A stretch of 64,000 bases of DNA from Chloroflexota bacterium (lineage in GTDB: Bacteria; Chloroflexota; Dehalococcoidia; DSTF01; RBG-16-68-14), in the NCBI GenBank assembly GCA_029262675.1, contig JAJCYW010000004.1:124001-188000 (forward strand). The letters run 5' to 3'. Within the stretch, counting starts at the first letter, position 1. The number at the start of each line of letters is the position of its first letter. Shown here in pieces: positions 8,740 through 18,871 of the stretch. The notes beneath the pieces are model-generated. The model saw nothing but the letters and a program-made list of their open reading frames with translations. It did not search any database and was not told the origin of the DNA. Made by a program: the position numbers and the translations under genes.

Positions 8740-9492
8740 CTATCGAATCGTCATCGCGCCGTCGACGGACATCAGGTGGCCCGTAATGTAGGACGACGCC
8801 TCGGAGCAGAGCCAGACGACGGCGTTTGCGACATCCTCCGGCGTGCCCGCACGCGGCAGTGCTGGCAGCGCGTCGGTCGGGAACGTCGTTGGGTCTTCAA
8901 TGCCCTGAATCATCGGCGTATTGATGAAGCCGGGGCAAACGGCGTTCACGCGCACGCCGGACTTCGCGTAGTCCAGCGCGGCCGCTTTCGTGAGGCCGGC
9001 GACGCCGTGCTTGCTCGCCGTATAGAGCGCCAGACGCTCCATCCCGATCAGCCCAGCCGCGGACGAGGTGTTCACGATTGCCCCGCCGCCCTGCTCTAAC
9101 ATCTCCGGGATCTCGAATCGCATGCACTGCCAGACGCCCTTGAGGTTGACCGACATGATGCGGTCCCACTCCTCCTCGCTGCACTCGGCCACCGGCATCG
9201 CCTTGCCCAGCAGGCCCGCGTTGTTGTGGGCGAAGTCCAGCCGGCCGTAGCTCTCCACCGCCTGTTCGACGAGCCGCTTCGCGGCGGCCGCCTGCGAGAC
9301 GTCTGTCTCGACGAAGATCGCCGCGCCGCCGGCCGCCTCGACCTGCTTCACTGTCTCCTCGCCGCCCTCGACGGCGATATCCGCGACCACGACCCGCGCG
9401 CCCTCCCGAGCGAACGCCAGCGCGGAGCCGCGGCCGATGCCGCTGCCAGCGCCCGTGACGATGGCGACCTTACCTTCGAACTGTCCTGCCAT
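8740..9492 (-). CDS. Short-chain dehydrogenase/reductase
   Basis: 250 residues, classical SDR length. Rossmann motif TGAGSGIGRG near residue 13, NNAG near 90, catalytic Ser in NTSSAAG and the YTASK Tyr/Lys pair, then the PGFINTPM segment. An Asp in VVVADIAVEG after strand 2 suggests NAD(H) rather than NADP(H). It most likely oxidises a 3-hydroxyacyl intermediate made by the MaoC hydratases, completing the beta-oxidation set with the thiolases. It follows the solute-binding protein gene with a 27-nt gap. Confidence 0.88.
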   Translation of the reverse strand: MAGQFEGKVAIVTGAGSGIGRGSALAFAREGARVVVADIAVEGGEETVKQVEAAGGAAIFVETDVSQAAAAKRLVEQAVESYGRLDFAHNNAGLLGKAMPVAECSEEEWDRIMSVNLKGVWQCMRFEIPEMLEQGGGAIVNTSSAAGLIGMERLALYTASKHGVAGLTKAAALDYAKSGVRVNAVCPGFINTPMIQGIEDPTTFPTDALPALPRAGTPEDVANAVVWLCSEASSYITGHLMSVDGAMTIR

Positions 9493-9519
9493 GATGCTGC
9501 TACTCCGTGTCTTGCTCGG

Positions 9520-11235
9520 CTACTGCTCCAGCCACCAATCGGTGAGAAAGAGATCCGTTGTGCCGAGTCCGCGCGTGCTCGGGTAGTTCTTGACGAAACT
9601 ATGGTAGACGTTGAAATCGATCCAGGTGAAGATCGGCAGGAATGCCGGTCCCTTCTCGTAGATCAGGCGTTGCGCCTCCTTCACCTTCTCCTTGTGGGCC
9701 TCCGGTTCCACCGTGCGCTTCGAGTCGAGGATCGCCTCGTCGACTTCCGGGTAGAGCGAGCCGATGCCGATGGCGTACGCCTCGTCGGCCAGCGGCCCGC
9801 GAGAGGAGTGGAAGTCGAGCGGGATTTCCGCCGTCTCGTAAAACTGGTTGAGCGAGAGCGACGCATCGTAATCGACCTGCGTGTAGTCGGTCAGCCACGT
9901 CGTCAGCTCTTGCGGGTCCTCCTGCACGTCGAAGCCGGCCTCCCGCATCTGCTGCAGGAAGATCGGCAGGTGCTGCTTGTGGAACTGGGCGTCCATGTTG
10001 GCCGGGTACAGCAGCTTCATCGATACCGTGTCTTCGCCCGTCGCGGCGCGAATTAGCTGCCGGGAGCGTTGCGGGTCGTACGGCTGAAGCTGCGCCAGCT
10101 CCTCGGGGTCCAGCGCAAAGCCCTCCAGCGACCAGTGGACCAAGCCGTTCGGTTTGCCGCCGTCCGCGCCGACGATCAGATCGACGAACTCCTGCCGGTT
10201 GAGGGCGAACGTCGCCGCCTGGCGGACGCGGTCGTTCGACCACGGCTCCCGCGCCGGGTTCATCACGAACGAGACGAACGTCGACCCAGGTTTGCCGACG
10301 ACGGTGAGGTCCGCGAACTTGTCCTGGATGTCTTCCACCTCTTCCACCGTCTCCGGGTCGTACTCGTAGATCTGGCGGTCGTCGAACGCGACGCGGCGCG
10401 GCGACCGGTCCGTGAAGCGCGAGATGTCGATGCCGTCGACGTAGGGCAACGGCTCGCCCGTCACTTCGTCGCGGCGATAGTAGTTGAGGTTGCGGTCCAG
10501 CGAGATGCCACCTGTCTCCGAGTAGCTCCCCGGCCGGATCACGAACGGTCCCGCGCCGACGCCCTTGTCTTTCATGCTAATACCCTGCTCGTAGAACTCG
10601 CGGGGAGGCAGCGTGCCGCCTATATGCCCGCCCAGGCGGAAGAGCAGGTAAGCGTACGGGCCGTTCGTCTCAAGGCGAAACGTCTCTGCGCCCGCCGCCT
10701 CAAACGAGGCCACCCACTGCTTGATAACCCCGTGATTGGCGGCCTGCGGGTCGTCGCGAAGCCGCTCCATCCAGCGCTCGGCGTCGAACGCGTCGAGGTC
10801 GCGCTCCTCGATGCCGAGGTCGTTCGGCGCGATCTTGACGCCGGGCCGAATGTTGTAGATGTAAGTCTCGTCGTCGGGCTGCTCCAGCGACTCCGCCAGG
10901 TCCATGAAGAAGAAGTCTGGGTTGTTCCTGGAGCGATCGATCAGCGTATTGTAGAGGCGGGGAAAGATGCCCGTACCCCAAGCGACGCTTGTCACGGGGT
11001 CGATCGTTCCGAAGTCTGCCACGCTGGCGTAGCTGTAGCGGCCGCCACGCACCGGCGTGCCGCCGCCTGTCGGCGCGCCGCCGGCCGTTGCTGTTGGCCC
11101 CGGCGCCGCCGAGCCGCCGCAGGCGTTAGTGAGCGCTACCGCGCCCGCGCCGGCGCCCGCCGCTAGCGCGGTGCCGAGAAGCCGCCTGCGCGAGAGCCGC
11201 CGCGCGGCGATCTGTGCCCAGTAATGTGATGTCAT
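9520..11235 (-). CDS. ABC transporter solute-binding lipoprotein (peptide/nickel family 5), Tat-exported
   Basis: 571 residues. The N-terminus has a twin-arginine signal (LSRRRLLGTALAAG) followed by a lipobox-like LTNAC, so it should be exported folded and lipid-anchored. The body has SBP_bac_5 features: SVAWGTGIFPRLYNTLI, ETYIYNIRPGVKI, DRVRQAATFALNRQEFVDLI. No permease or ATPase genes for it are in the window. Placement between thiolase and SDR genes suggests it captures the substrate of this pathway, or a peptide; the ligand cannot be deduced. Confidence 0.85.
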   Translation of the reverse strand: MTSHYWAQIAARRLSRRRLLGTALAAGAGAGAVALTNACGGSAAPGPTATAGGAPTGGGTPVRGGRYSYASVADFGTIDPVTSVAWGTGIFPRLYNTLIDRSRNNPDFFFMDLAESLEQPDDETYIYNIRPGVKIAPNDLGIEERDLDAFDAERWMERLRDDPQAANHGVIKQWVASFEAAGAETFRLETNGPYAYLLFRLGGHIGGTLPPREFYEQGISMKDKGVGAGPFVIRPGSYSETGGISLDRNLNYYRRDEVTGEPLPYVDGIDISRFTDRSPRRVAFDDRQIYEYDPETVEEVEDIQDKFADLTVVGKPGSTFVSFVMNPAREPWSNDRVRQAATFALNRQEFVDLIVGADGGKPNGLVHWSLEGFALDPEELAQLQPYDPQRSRQLIRAATGEDTVSMKLLYPANMDAQFHKQHLPIFLQQMREAGFDVQEDPQELTTWLTDYTQVDYDASLSLNQFYETAEIPLDFHSSRGPLADEAYAIGIGSLYPEVDEAILDSKRTVEPEAHKEKVKEAQRLIYEKGPAFLPIFTWIDFNVYHSFVKNYPSTRGLGTTDLFLTDWWLEQ

Positions 11236-11268
11236 GTCGCGCGTGTCGCTCCGGCTGGCTGCGCTCGC

Positions 11269-12507
<1,239 letters not shown>

Positions 12508-12616
12508 TCACCGGCCGGAGGCGAAAGTGCGGCGAGCCTGAGCTGGCTCGCCCGGGTCCCCGTCCAGGAACGCGCAAGCTGGTGACTCCGTCACCGGCCG
12601 TTGCTATCATGCGACG

Positions 12617-13984
12617 ATGAAGGACGAAACTCTTGCAGCACGAAGCGAAATCGACCGCCACCGCACCGCGGCAGAGGCTGCCGAAGAGGCGACACAGTGG
12701 CGGCAGGCCATCGAAGAGTATGAGGCAGCGCTCTCAGCCCTGACCCAGACGTCGGCCTCCGGCAGCATCGAGGAGGCGGTGCTACTCACCGCGCTGGGCC
12801 GCTGCTACTGGAACCTCTCCGAGGCACGCACGGCCTGGCGCACGCTGCGCCGCGCAATATCGATTTCACAGGAGCGCGGCGACGGCGTCGCGCAGGCCCG
12901 TGCCACGGTCGAGATCCTGAAGATCTGGGGACCGCCCGAACGACACGTGCAGATGGCAGAGGCTGCGCTCGAAGCCGTCGGCGAAGACGACGCCTATCTG
13001 CGAGCCAGGCTGTTCATGGAGCTGGGCTGGCGGGAACATGCCGGCGGAGCGGAGACGAGCGCGAAGCACGAGCAGGCGATGGAGATCGCCGAAGAGCACG
13101 GCTTCGAGGACATCCTGGCGTCACGGTTACAGCAGCAGGGTTGGCAGGCCATCGACGCGGGAAGGCTCGACGAGGGCGTCGCGCTGTTCGAGCAGGTGCA
13201 CGAAACCTGCGCCCGTCTCAAGGTGCACGATGTTGCGGCCGGTTGCCTTCGCGGGGCTGCGTTTAATCTGATGGAAGCGGGTCGGCTCGACGAGGGTTAC
13301 CGGTTCGCTGAACGATCCGTGGCGTATGCCACCAGCACCAATCTGCTTTTCATGGCCCAACTCGCGCTGATGGACATGATCGGCCTGGCGTTCGCCCGAG
13401 GCGAGCTTGAGCAGTGCGAGCAGCTGCTGGCCAGCTCGCCCGGCGATTCCGATTTCCGCGCCGACCTCTACCGGATGTGGATCGCGGAGGCTCGCGGCGA
13501 TACCGACGGCGCGCTCCAGCTTATGGTCGACCCCGACCGCGGCGGCAAGACGCCGACGGCCGTGGGTCAGATCCACGCCGCCGCCGCTGGATTGCTCTAC
13601 CGCACCGGAAAGCACGATGCGGCTAGGGCGGCGATGGCGGCGTGGTTCGCCGTCGACCGTGAAAGCCGCAATGATGGGTTGTGGATAGAGGTGGCGCCGT
13701 TCGTCGACTGCCTAGTCGCGCTGGGCGACGATGACCTCGTACGCCGCGTCTACTCTGCGTTCGAAGCACGGGACGACCGCTTCGGCTTTTCTCCGCGCTA
13801 CTCCACGCTGCACGGCCTTGCGATCGATCCCGTGCGCGCCGCCATCTGCGCGCGTCTCGGCCTGCTGGACGAAGCCGAGCGCCGCTACCGTGAGGGCCTC
13901 GAGTTCTGCGAAGCGCAACGTCTGCCCCGCGACGCTGAGCTCTGTCGGCGGGGTCTTGCGGCGGTAATGACGCTGCGGGAGTAG
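12617..13984 (+). CDS. TPR-repeat protein (cytosolic)
   Basis: 455 residues, no signal peptide or membrane segment, rich in alpha-helical TPR-like units (for example around residues 20-60 and 130-210). C-terminal unit: ICARLGLLDEAERRYREGLEF. It resembles the ATPase-less TPR halves of large regulatory proteins, but I see no DNA-binding or cyclase domain; function unknown. A TATCAT hexamer at 12604-12609 lies only 7 nt from the ATG with no Shine-Dalgarno, hinting at a leaderless transcript. The last 150 nt of the gene recur twice downstream as debris. Confidence 0.75.
   Translation: MKDETLAARSEIDRHRTAAEAAEEATQWRQAIEEYEAALSALTQTSASGSIEEAVLLTALGRCYWNLSEARTAWRTLRRAISISQERGDGVAQARATVEILKIWGPPERHVQMAEAALEAVGEDDAYLRARLFMELGWREHAGGAETSAKHEQAMEIAEEHGFEDILASRLQQQGWQAIDAGRLDEGVALFEQVHETCARLKVHDVAAGCLRGAAFNLMEAGRLDEGYRFAERSVAYATSTNLLFMAQLALMDMIGLAFARGELEQCEQLLASSPGDSDFRADLYRMWIAEARGDTDGALQLMVDPDRGGKTPTAVGQIHAAAAGLLYRTGKHDAARAAMAAWFAVDRESRNDGLWIEVAPFVDCLVALGDDDLVRRVYSAFEARDDRFGFSPRYSTLHGLAIDPVRAAICARLGLLDEAERRYREGLEFCEAQRLPRDAELCRRGLAAVMTLRE
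13831..13983 (+). repeat. TPR-tail repeat, copy 1 (inside the intact gene)
   Basis: The 3' end of the TPR gene, coding from VRAAICARLG to the stop. Similar sequence recurs in the same orientation at 16757-16901 and, more eroded, at about 18668-18826. The shared core includes CTCGAGTTCTGCGAAGC and TCTGCCCCGCGACGC. This copy is the probable source because it alone belongs to an intact gene. Confidence 0.75.
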
Positions 13985-14038
13985 ACGGGGCGGCGGACCT
14001 GTTGGTCGATAGCCTCCAGGCGGGCATGAAGACTATTG

Positions 14039-14102
14039 CTAATGTAGCCTAACATTAGATAGCGAGTCAGTAGCCGGGCCTTGCAGATGGACAGAATGTC
14101 CA
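14039..14102. promoter_or_regulatory. Candidate TetR operators upstream of the ABC exporter
   Basis: Two inverted repeats precede the ABC ATPase start. CTAATGT (14039-14045) pairs with ACATTAG (14052-14058) across 6 nt, and TGGACA (14088-14093) pairs with TGTCCA (14097-14102) across GAA. Sizes and position fit operators of a TetR-type regulator; the operon's own TetR gene (15900-16487) is the natural candidate. The second site lies 15 nt before the chosen ATG. Binding is inferred, not shown. Confidence 0.45.
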
Positions 14103-14116
14103 GTAGTATGGACGCT

Positions 14117-15085
14117 ATGTCATCTACTAAGGCCCCGGTCATCACAGCCGACGGATTGAGCAAGGCGTTTGGTGACGTGGTGGCGCTGCGCGACGTGAGC
14201 TTTGCGGTTGGGTCTGGGGAGGTGCTGGGCCTCTTGGGGCCGAACGGTGCGGGCAAGACCACCGCGGTGAAGCTGTTGACCACGCTATGTTCGATTGACG
14301 CAGGATCGGCGACGGTTGCGGGCTGCGATGTGGCGTCCGAACCGGGCGCGGTACGCCGGGCGATCGGGCTGGCCGGCCAGGCCGCTGCGGTCGATGAAAA
14401 ACTCACGGGACGGGAGAACCTGGAGCTATTCGCCCGCCTCTACAAGCTCAGCCGACGTCAACGGCGCCCGCGGATCGACGAGTTGCTCGAGCGTTTCGAT
14501 ATGGTCGCGTTCGCTGACCGGCCCGCGTCAACCTATTCGGGCGGTCAGCGTCGTCGTCTCGACATCGTGGCCGCACTGGTTGCCAATCCGTTGGCGCTGT
14601 TCCTCGATGAGCCGACGGCTGGGCTCGATCCTCGAAGTCGGGCCGAACTGTGGGACGTAGTGCGGTCGCTGGCGGCAGAGGGTACGGCGATCCTGCTGAC
14701 GACGCAGAACCTCGACGAGGCCGACCGCCTGGCTGATGAGGTTCTGGTGATTGATCGAGGTCACACGGTGGCATCGGGACCACCCGAGGTGCTCAAGAAG
14801 GACGTTGGTCGCGACGTCCTGGAGGTCCACGTCGCGACCAACGCCGATCTGGCTACTGCCGAGGCGGCTATCGTGCAGACTGCAGAGGCTGTGATCGATC
14901 GGGGTGCTCGTCGGATCGACATACCAATCGCAGCCGGCGCAGCGCAGTCACTCGGGCTGCTGCGATGCCTCGAGGACGAGGGTGTTCGTATCACCGACTT
15001 CCAGCTCCGCCGGCCAACCCTCGACGATGTGTTCCTCGCCCTCACCGGAGCCCGACCGACCGGCGATGGGGCCGATACGCCATGA
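14117..15085 (+). CDS. ABC exporter ATP-binding protein (DrrA family)
   Basis: 322 residues from the ATG at 14117 (MSSTKAPVITADGLSK); in-frame starts at 14081, 14087 and 14108 exist but overlap the palindromes. Walker A GPNGAGKTT, signature YSGGQRRRLDIV, Walker B ALFLDEPTAGLD and the H-loop-region sequence TTQNLDEAD are all intact. The C-terminal extension (about residues 230-310, ending RRPTLDDVFLALTG) is typical of daunorubicin-resistance-type ATPases. It powers the permease that follows with a 4-nt ATGA overlap. Likely drug or lipid export; substrate unknown. Confidence 0.88.
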   Translation: MSSTKAPVITADGLSKAFGDVVALRDVSFAVGSGEVLGLLGPNGAGKTTAVKLLTTLCSIDAGSATVAGCDVASEPGAVRRAIGLAGQAAAVDEKLTGRENLELFARLYKLSRRQRRPRIDELLERFDMVAFADRPASTYSGGQRRRLDIVAALVANPLALFLDEPTAGLDPRSRAELWDVVRSLAAEGTAILLTTQNLDEADRLADEVLVIDRGHTVASGPPEVLKKDVGRDVLEVHVATNADLATAEAAIVQTAEAVIDRGARRIDIPIAAGAAQSLGLLRCLEDEGVRITDFQLRRPTLDDVFLALTGARPTGDGADTP

Positions 15086-15903
15086 CCGCTACGGCGCCAT
15101 CGACCATGCGGGCACCAAGCACCGCACCCGGGCTGGGTGAGCGGATCGGTTGGGCATTGCAGGACACCTTGACGATGCTGTGGCGGGACACGATACGCAC
15201 GGCGCGCCAGCCCGAGATGCTCGTATTCGCAGTGGTGATGGGGGTCTTCTTCCTGGTGTTGTTCAATTATGTGTTCGGCGGCGCCATCGGTGCGGGTGCC
15301 GGTATCGACTACCTCCAATTCCTCGTGCCGGGCGTGTTCGTCATCACCGCCCTGCAAGGAGCCCAGCAAACGAGCATGGGCTTCGCCGCCGATCTTGCCG
15401 AAGGTGTCACGGACCGGTTCCGTTCCCTGCCCATGAGCCAGGTGGCGGTCATCGCCGGCCGCACGCTTGGCGACGCGGCCCGGAACCTCGTCGGGCTCGT
15501 CCTCGTCGCGCTGCTGGCGATGCTCATGGGCTACCGGTTCGACTCCGCCGGCGGTGCGATCGCCGCGATCGGGTTGACCACCGCCGTCGGATTCGCGTTC
15601 TCCTGGATGGGGGCCGCCATCGCAGCCAAGATCCGCCAACCCGACATGGTTGGCATGCTGTCGATGTTCTGGCTCTTCCCCCTCATGCTCGCCAGTACTG
15701 CGTTCACCCCGGCAGACTCGATGCCAGGCTGGCTCCGCCCCTTCGCCAACTACCAGCCGATCTCGGTCGCCGCTGACGCCGTCCGCAACCTGTGCGAGGG
15801 CACCACCGACAGCGGTGATCTCGTACTGGTTCTGGCATGGATGATCGGGCTGTTGGTCGTGTTCGTGCCGCTTTCGGTTCGGCTGTACCGGAGCACTGAA
15901 TGA
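15082..15903 (+). CDS. ABC-2 type exporter permease (DrrB family)
   Basis: 273 residues from the ATG that overlaps the ATPase stop. About six hydrophobic segments, including FAVVMGVFFLVLFNYVFGG near residue 55, LVGLVLVALLAMLMGY and LAWMIGLLVVFVPLSVRLY at the end. The ABC-2 signature region FTPADSMPGWLRPFANYQPI matches the DrrB family. It forms the membrane half of the exporter with the ATPase at 14117 and overlaps the TetR gene start by 4 nt, so the three genes form one translationally coupled unit. Confidence 0.87.
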   Translation: MTATAPSTMRAPSTAPGLGERIGWALQDTLTMLWRDTIRTARQPEMLVFAVVMGVFFLVLFNYVFGGAIGAGAGIDYLQFLVPGVFVITALQGAQQTSMGFAADLAEGVTDRFRSLPMSQVAVIAGRTLGDAARNLVGLVLVALLAMLMGYRFDSAGGAIAAIGLTTAVGFAFSWMGAAIAAKIRQPDMVGMLSMFWLFPLMLASTAFTPADSMPGWLRPFANYQPISVAADAVRNLCEGTTDSGDLVLVLAWMIGLLVVFVPLSVRLYRSTE

Positions 15904-16487
15904 CCGGCCCCAAGCCCACTACCGTCGAGCGCATCATCACGGCCGCGCTCGCGCTCATCGGTGAACGAGGGCTCGGCAACGTCACAATGATCGATGTCGC
16001 CCTCACCGCCGGGATCGCCCGACAGACCGTCTACAACCACTTCCCCGACATCGACAGCATCGCTGCCGAGGCGATCAGCCGACACAACGCGGAGAGCACT
16101 CGACAGCTCCGGGCCGCAGTGTCCGTCGTCGACACTCCTGCTGCAAAGATGGAACAAGTGGTCCGACACATTGCCCAAATTAGCCCCCACCAGGGGCACA
16201 ACATCGACTTCGATCACAGCCTAGCACCCCAATACCGGAACCTGCTCGACGACTACAAGCGCGCCCTCGACGCCATCATCACGACAATCATCACCAACGG
16301 AACGGGCGACGAGTCTTTCCGACAAGACCTCGACCCGACAGTGGACGCTGTACTCGTCCGACATCTCCTCGTCGGCCTCTCCCAACTCATCGCAGCAAAG
16401 CCAAACAGCGCAGCGACCACCACCAGCACGGCGACGCGCACAATCCTCGCTGCACTCACCAGCCAGGCAGCAGATGACGACCGGTGA
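15900..16487 (+). CDS. TetR-family transcriptional regulator
   Basis: 195 residues. The N-terminal helix-turn-helix reads GNVTMIDVALTAGIARQTVY followed by NHFPDID, the usual TetR pattern; the rest is a helical ligand-binding domain. It is the third gene of the exporter operon and probably represses it through the palindromes at 14039-14102. Sequence just after the stop changes abruptly: four bases later the chimeric gene debris begins, so the module's right edge is visible. Confidence 0.85.
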   Translation: MTGPKPTTVERIITAALALIGERGLGNVTMIDVALTAGIARQTVYNHFPDIDSIAAEAISRHNAESTRQLRAAVSVVDTPAAKMEQVVRHIAQISPHQGHNIDFDHSLAPQYRNLLDDYKRALDAIITTIITNGTGDESFRQDLDPTVDAVLVRHLLVGLSQLIAAKPNSAATTTSTATRTILAALTSQAADDDR

Positions 16488-16901
16488 GGCACCGACGGGT
16501 CGCTCGAGCCGGGCGCCGGCCAGCAGTACGTTGCGTATGCGTTCAACCTGCTTTCCGGCCCGTACCTCACGACCTACAATGCGCTGATCGGCCCGAACCC
16601 GGAGAACAGCTCGGCGACCACGGCGTACTACTCGCACCACTTCTCCGACCGCTGGATAACAGACGAGCTGGAGACAGCGGCCGGCGTGTCAACCGGCGTC
16701 GACATCCTCTACCGGCACAAGGCGCTGCTCGCGCCGGAGGTCTGCGCGATCGACGCCGTGCGCGCCGCCATCTGCGCGCGCCTCGGCCTGCGGGACGAAG
16801 CCGAGCGTCGCTACCGCGCCGGCCTCGAGTTCTGCGAAGCTCAACGTCTGCCCCGCGACGCGGAGCTCTGCCGACGAGGACTTGCGGACGTAGGGGTGTA
16901 G
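16488..16901 (+). pseudogene. Chimeric gene remnant: secreted-protein fragment fused to TPR tail
   Basis: From about 16492 to 16747 the sequence closely matches 21273-21530 of the secreted-protein gene (peptides NPENSSATTAYY, HHFSDRWITDE and STGVDIL are shared). At about 16745-16755 it switches to the 3' end of the TPR gene (AVRAAICARLGL through AELCRRGLA) and ends in a stop at 16899-16901. The junction has GCGATCGA, which also occurs at 13818-13825 of the TPR gene, so short homology may have guided the join. There is no start of its own and no signal sequence, hence a remnant. Confidence 0.75.
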
Positions 16902-17022
16902 CCCTCGCAGATCGGGCTCCGCCGGAGTTCCCCGCCGTTGACGCCGGGCGGCGCATCCCGGAGAATGGCATCCGAAACCAATAGTCACAGTCCCTGGTTG
17001 ATCTGGGGAACGGAGGAAGGCC

Positions 17023-18558
17023 ATGAGAGCAGCACGCGGACTCGGGATAGCGCTTCTCGCGTTGTTTTTGCTGCTAGTCGCTGGCTGTGGAGATGGTGAG
17101 AACGGCGCGGAGCCTTCGTCGACGATAGGGCCAACGCAAGCCGCCGAACCTGCCCCCATTACCTCGATCCCTCACCTCCCTGTTCCCCAGCATCCATACC
17201 TGGCGCCGAATGGCCAGAGCAACATGCACAACGATGCCTACATGACGGGTACGTATGAGGTGAGCGGGCCGCTCGGGATCAATCCGGAGGTCACCCTCCA
17301 GAGCTACGCGGATGCCACGAACCTGTGTGTCACCATCACCTTTGACCGCCAGGGGCGGATACTGACGGTCAATGCTCGCTTCGATGGGTTCTACATACTG
17401 CTCGTTGACCCCGAGACACTGGAAGAACTGGCTTCCTACCCCCTGCCGCCCCGGGATCCGAGTGATCCGCTCTTTCCCTTTCGGGACACGTCTTCAGGAG
17501 CCTATTTCGTATTGGACAACGAGGACCGGATCCTTGTGGCCGACGCTGAGAACGCCGTCCAGGTTATCCGATATAGCGACACCAAGGGCGAGTTCGAATT
17601 GGTGCGCAAGTATGATCTGACGGACTTTGTAGTACCCATGGAGTCGCCGGCGCGGGACCATGTACAGATGATCATACCCGGATGGGATGGGCAGCTGTGG
17701 TGGTTTGCCACTCGTTTTGGCAATGTGGGAACCTTGCATCCGGACAGCGGTCAGGTTCAAACCATCGAACTCGCCGGTGAGGAGATGCAGAACTCCTTTA
17801 CCGTCGGAGAGGACGGCGTCTACATCATTACGGACCACGCGATGTATCGTTTCAACGCCGATGAGGAGGGAGTGCCAGAGGTCGACTGGCGCACGGAGTA
17901 CGATCGCGGGTCGCGTATCAAGCCCAGCATGATCAATCAGGGCTCAGGCACCACGCCGCAGCTCTTCGGCGATATGGTGGCTATCGGAGACAATGCGGAT
18001 CCCAAGATGAACGTCCTATTCCTGAGGCGCTCGGATGGACAGGAAGTGAGCAGAATCCCGGTCTTCAAGGATGGTCAAAGCACTACGGAGAATGCTCTGC
18101 CTGGCCTTGTCCGCGAGGGCGACGATGGCAAGGAGTATTCAGTCATCGTCGAGAACAACTACGGCAAATTGAGCGACAGCCTATTCGACCCCGGCGGCCC
18201 CTGCAGGGACAGCGTGGGGGGCGTCACCCGATTGGACATGGTCCCGGACGGCAGCGGCGGCTACTCCCTCGACGAGATATGGACAAGCCCGGAGAACTCC
18301 TGTAGCACCGTACCGAAGATCTCTTTGGCGAACGGGATCGTCTACCTCTATACCTACGAGCTGCTTCCGAACGACGACTATGCTTGGAGCCTGACAGGCG
18401 TAGACTTCGAAACCGGAGAGACCGCATTTGAGATCCCCACCGGCAGAGGAATGCAATACGTTGATTTTGGAGCGCCGATCACCTTGAGCCCGGTGGGCGG
18501 AACAGCATACCTGGGCAGCACGGGTGGGTTGATGCGCATCCGGGATGTTGGCCCCTAG
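17023..18558 (+). CDS. Secreted lipoprotein, probable beta-propeller
   Basis: 511 residues. A signal peptide with lipobox (LLLVAGCGDG, Cys about residue 25) predicts surface lipid anchoring. The body holds recurring strand-rich segments such as DRQGRILTVNARFDGFYIL, NEDRILVADAENAVQVI and GWDGQLWWFATRFGNVGTL, a pattern of quinoprotein or SMP-30-like propellers. No catalytic motif recognised. A Shine-Dalgarno-like GGAGGAAGG sits 6-7 nt before the ATG. GC content looks lower than in the neighbours, and the gene lies between two copies of TPR-tail debris, which together suggest acquisition. Confidence 0.75.
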   Translation: MRAARGLGIALLALFLLLVAGCGDGENGAEPSSTIGPTQAAEPAPITSIPHLPVPQHPYLAPNGQSNMHNDAYMTGTYEVSGPLGINPEVTLQSYADATNLCVTITFDRQGRILTVNARFDGFYILLVDPETLEELASYPLPPRDPSDPLFPFRDTSSGAYFVLDNEDRILVADAENAVQVIRYSDTKGEFELVRKYDLTDFVVPMESPARDHVQMIIPGWDGQLWWFATRFGNVGTLHPDSGQVQTIELAGEEMQNSFTVGEDGVYIITDHAMYRFNADEEGVPEVDWRTEYDRGSRIKPSMINQGSGTTPQLFGDMVAIGDNADPKMNVLFLRRSDGQEVSRIPVFKDGQSTTENALPGLVREGDDGKEYSVIVENNYGKLSDSLFDPGGPCRDSVGGVTRLDMVPDGSGGYSLDEIWTSPENSCSTVPKISLANGIVYLYTYELLPNDDYAWSLTGVDFETGETAFEIPTGRGMQYVDFGAPITLSPVGGTAYLGSTGGLMRIRDVGP

Positions 18559-18667
18559 CGGGTCCAGACGGCCTTCTCCTCCTCGGGAATGCCCGGATTG
18601 GCGGGGTGCAGGTTCAGTCAGGAATTCTTGCAAGCTCTCCATAGCGCCCGCAAGAACTGCGCGCGCG

Positions 18668-18826
18668 ACCCCGGTCGCGATGCCATCTGCGCTGCCGCCT
18701 CGGACCGCGCGACGAAGCCCGACGTCGCTACCGCGGCGGCCTCGAGTTCTGCGAAGCGCGGCGTCTGCCCCGCGACGCGGAGCTCTGCCGCCGGGGGCTG
18801 GCAGAGGTAGCGGCGTGGCGTTTGTA
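18668..18826 (+). pseudogene. TPR-tail repeat, copy 3 (eroded)
   Basis: A third, frame-damaged copy of the TPR gene 3' end, directly behind the lipoprotein gene. Shared blocks with copy 2 include GGCCTCGAGTTCTGCGAAGC and GACGCGGAGCTCTGCCG. No continuous frame covers it together with a start. The preceding 100 nt (18559-18667) show nothing else recognisable. Confidence 0.65.
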
Positions 18827-18871
18827 GGCGGAGCGCAGCTGTGATAGAGTAGGTCATCCAGGCGGAGGTGC

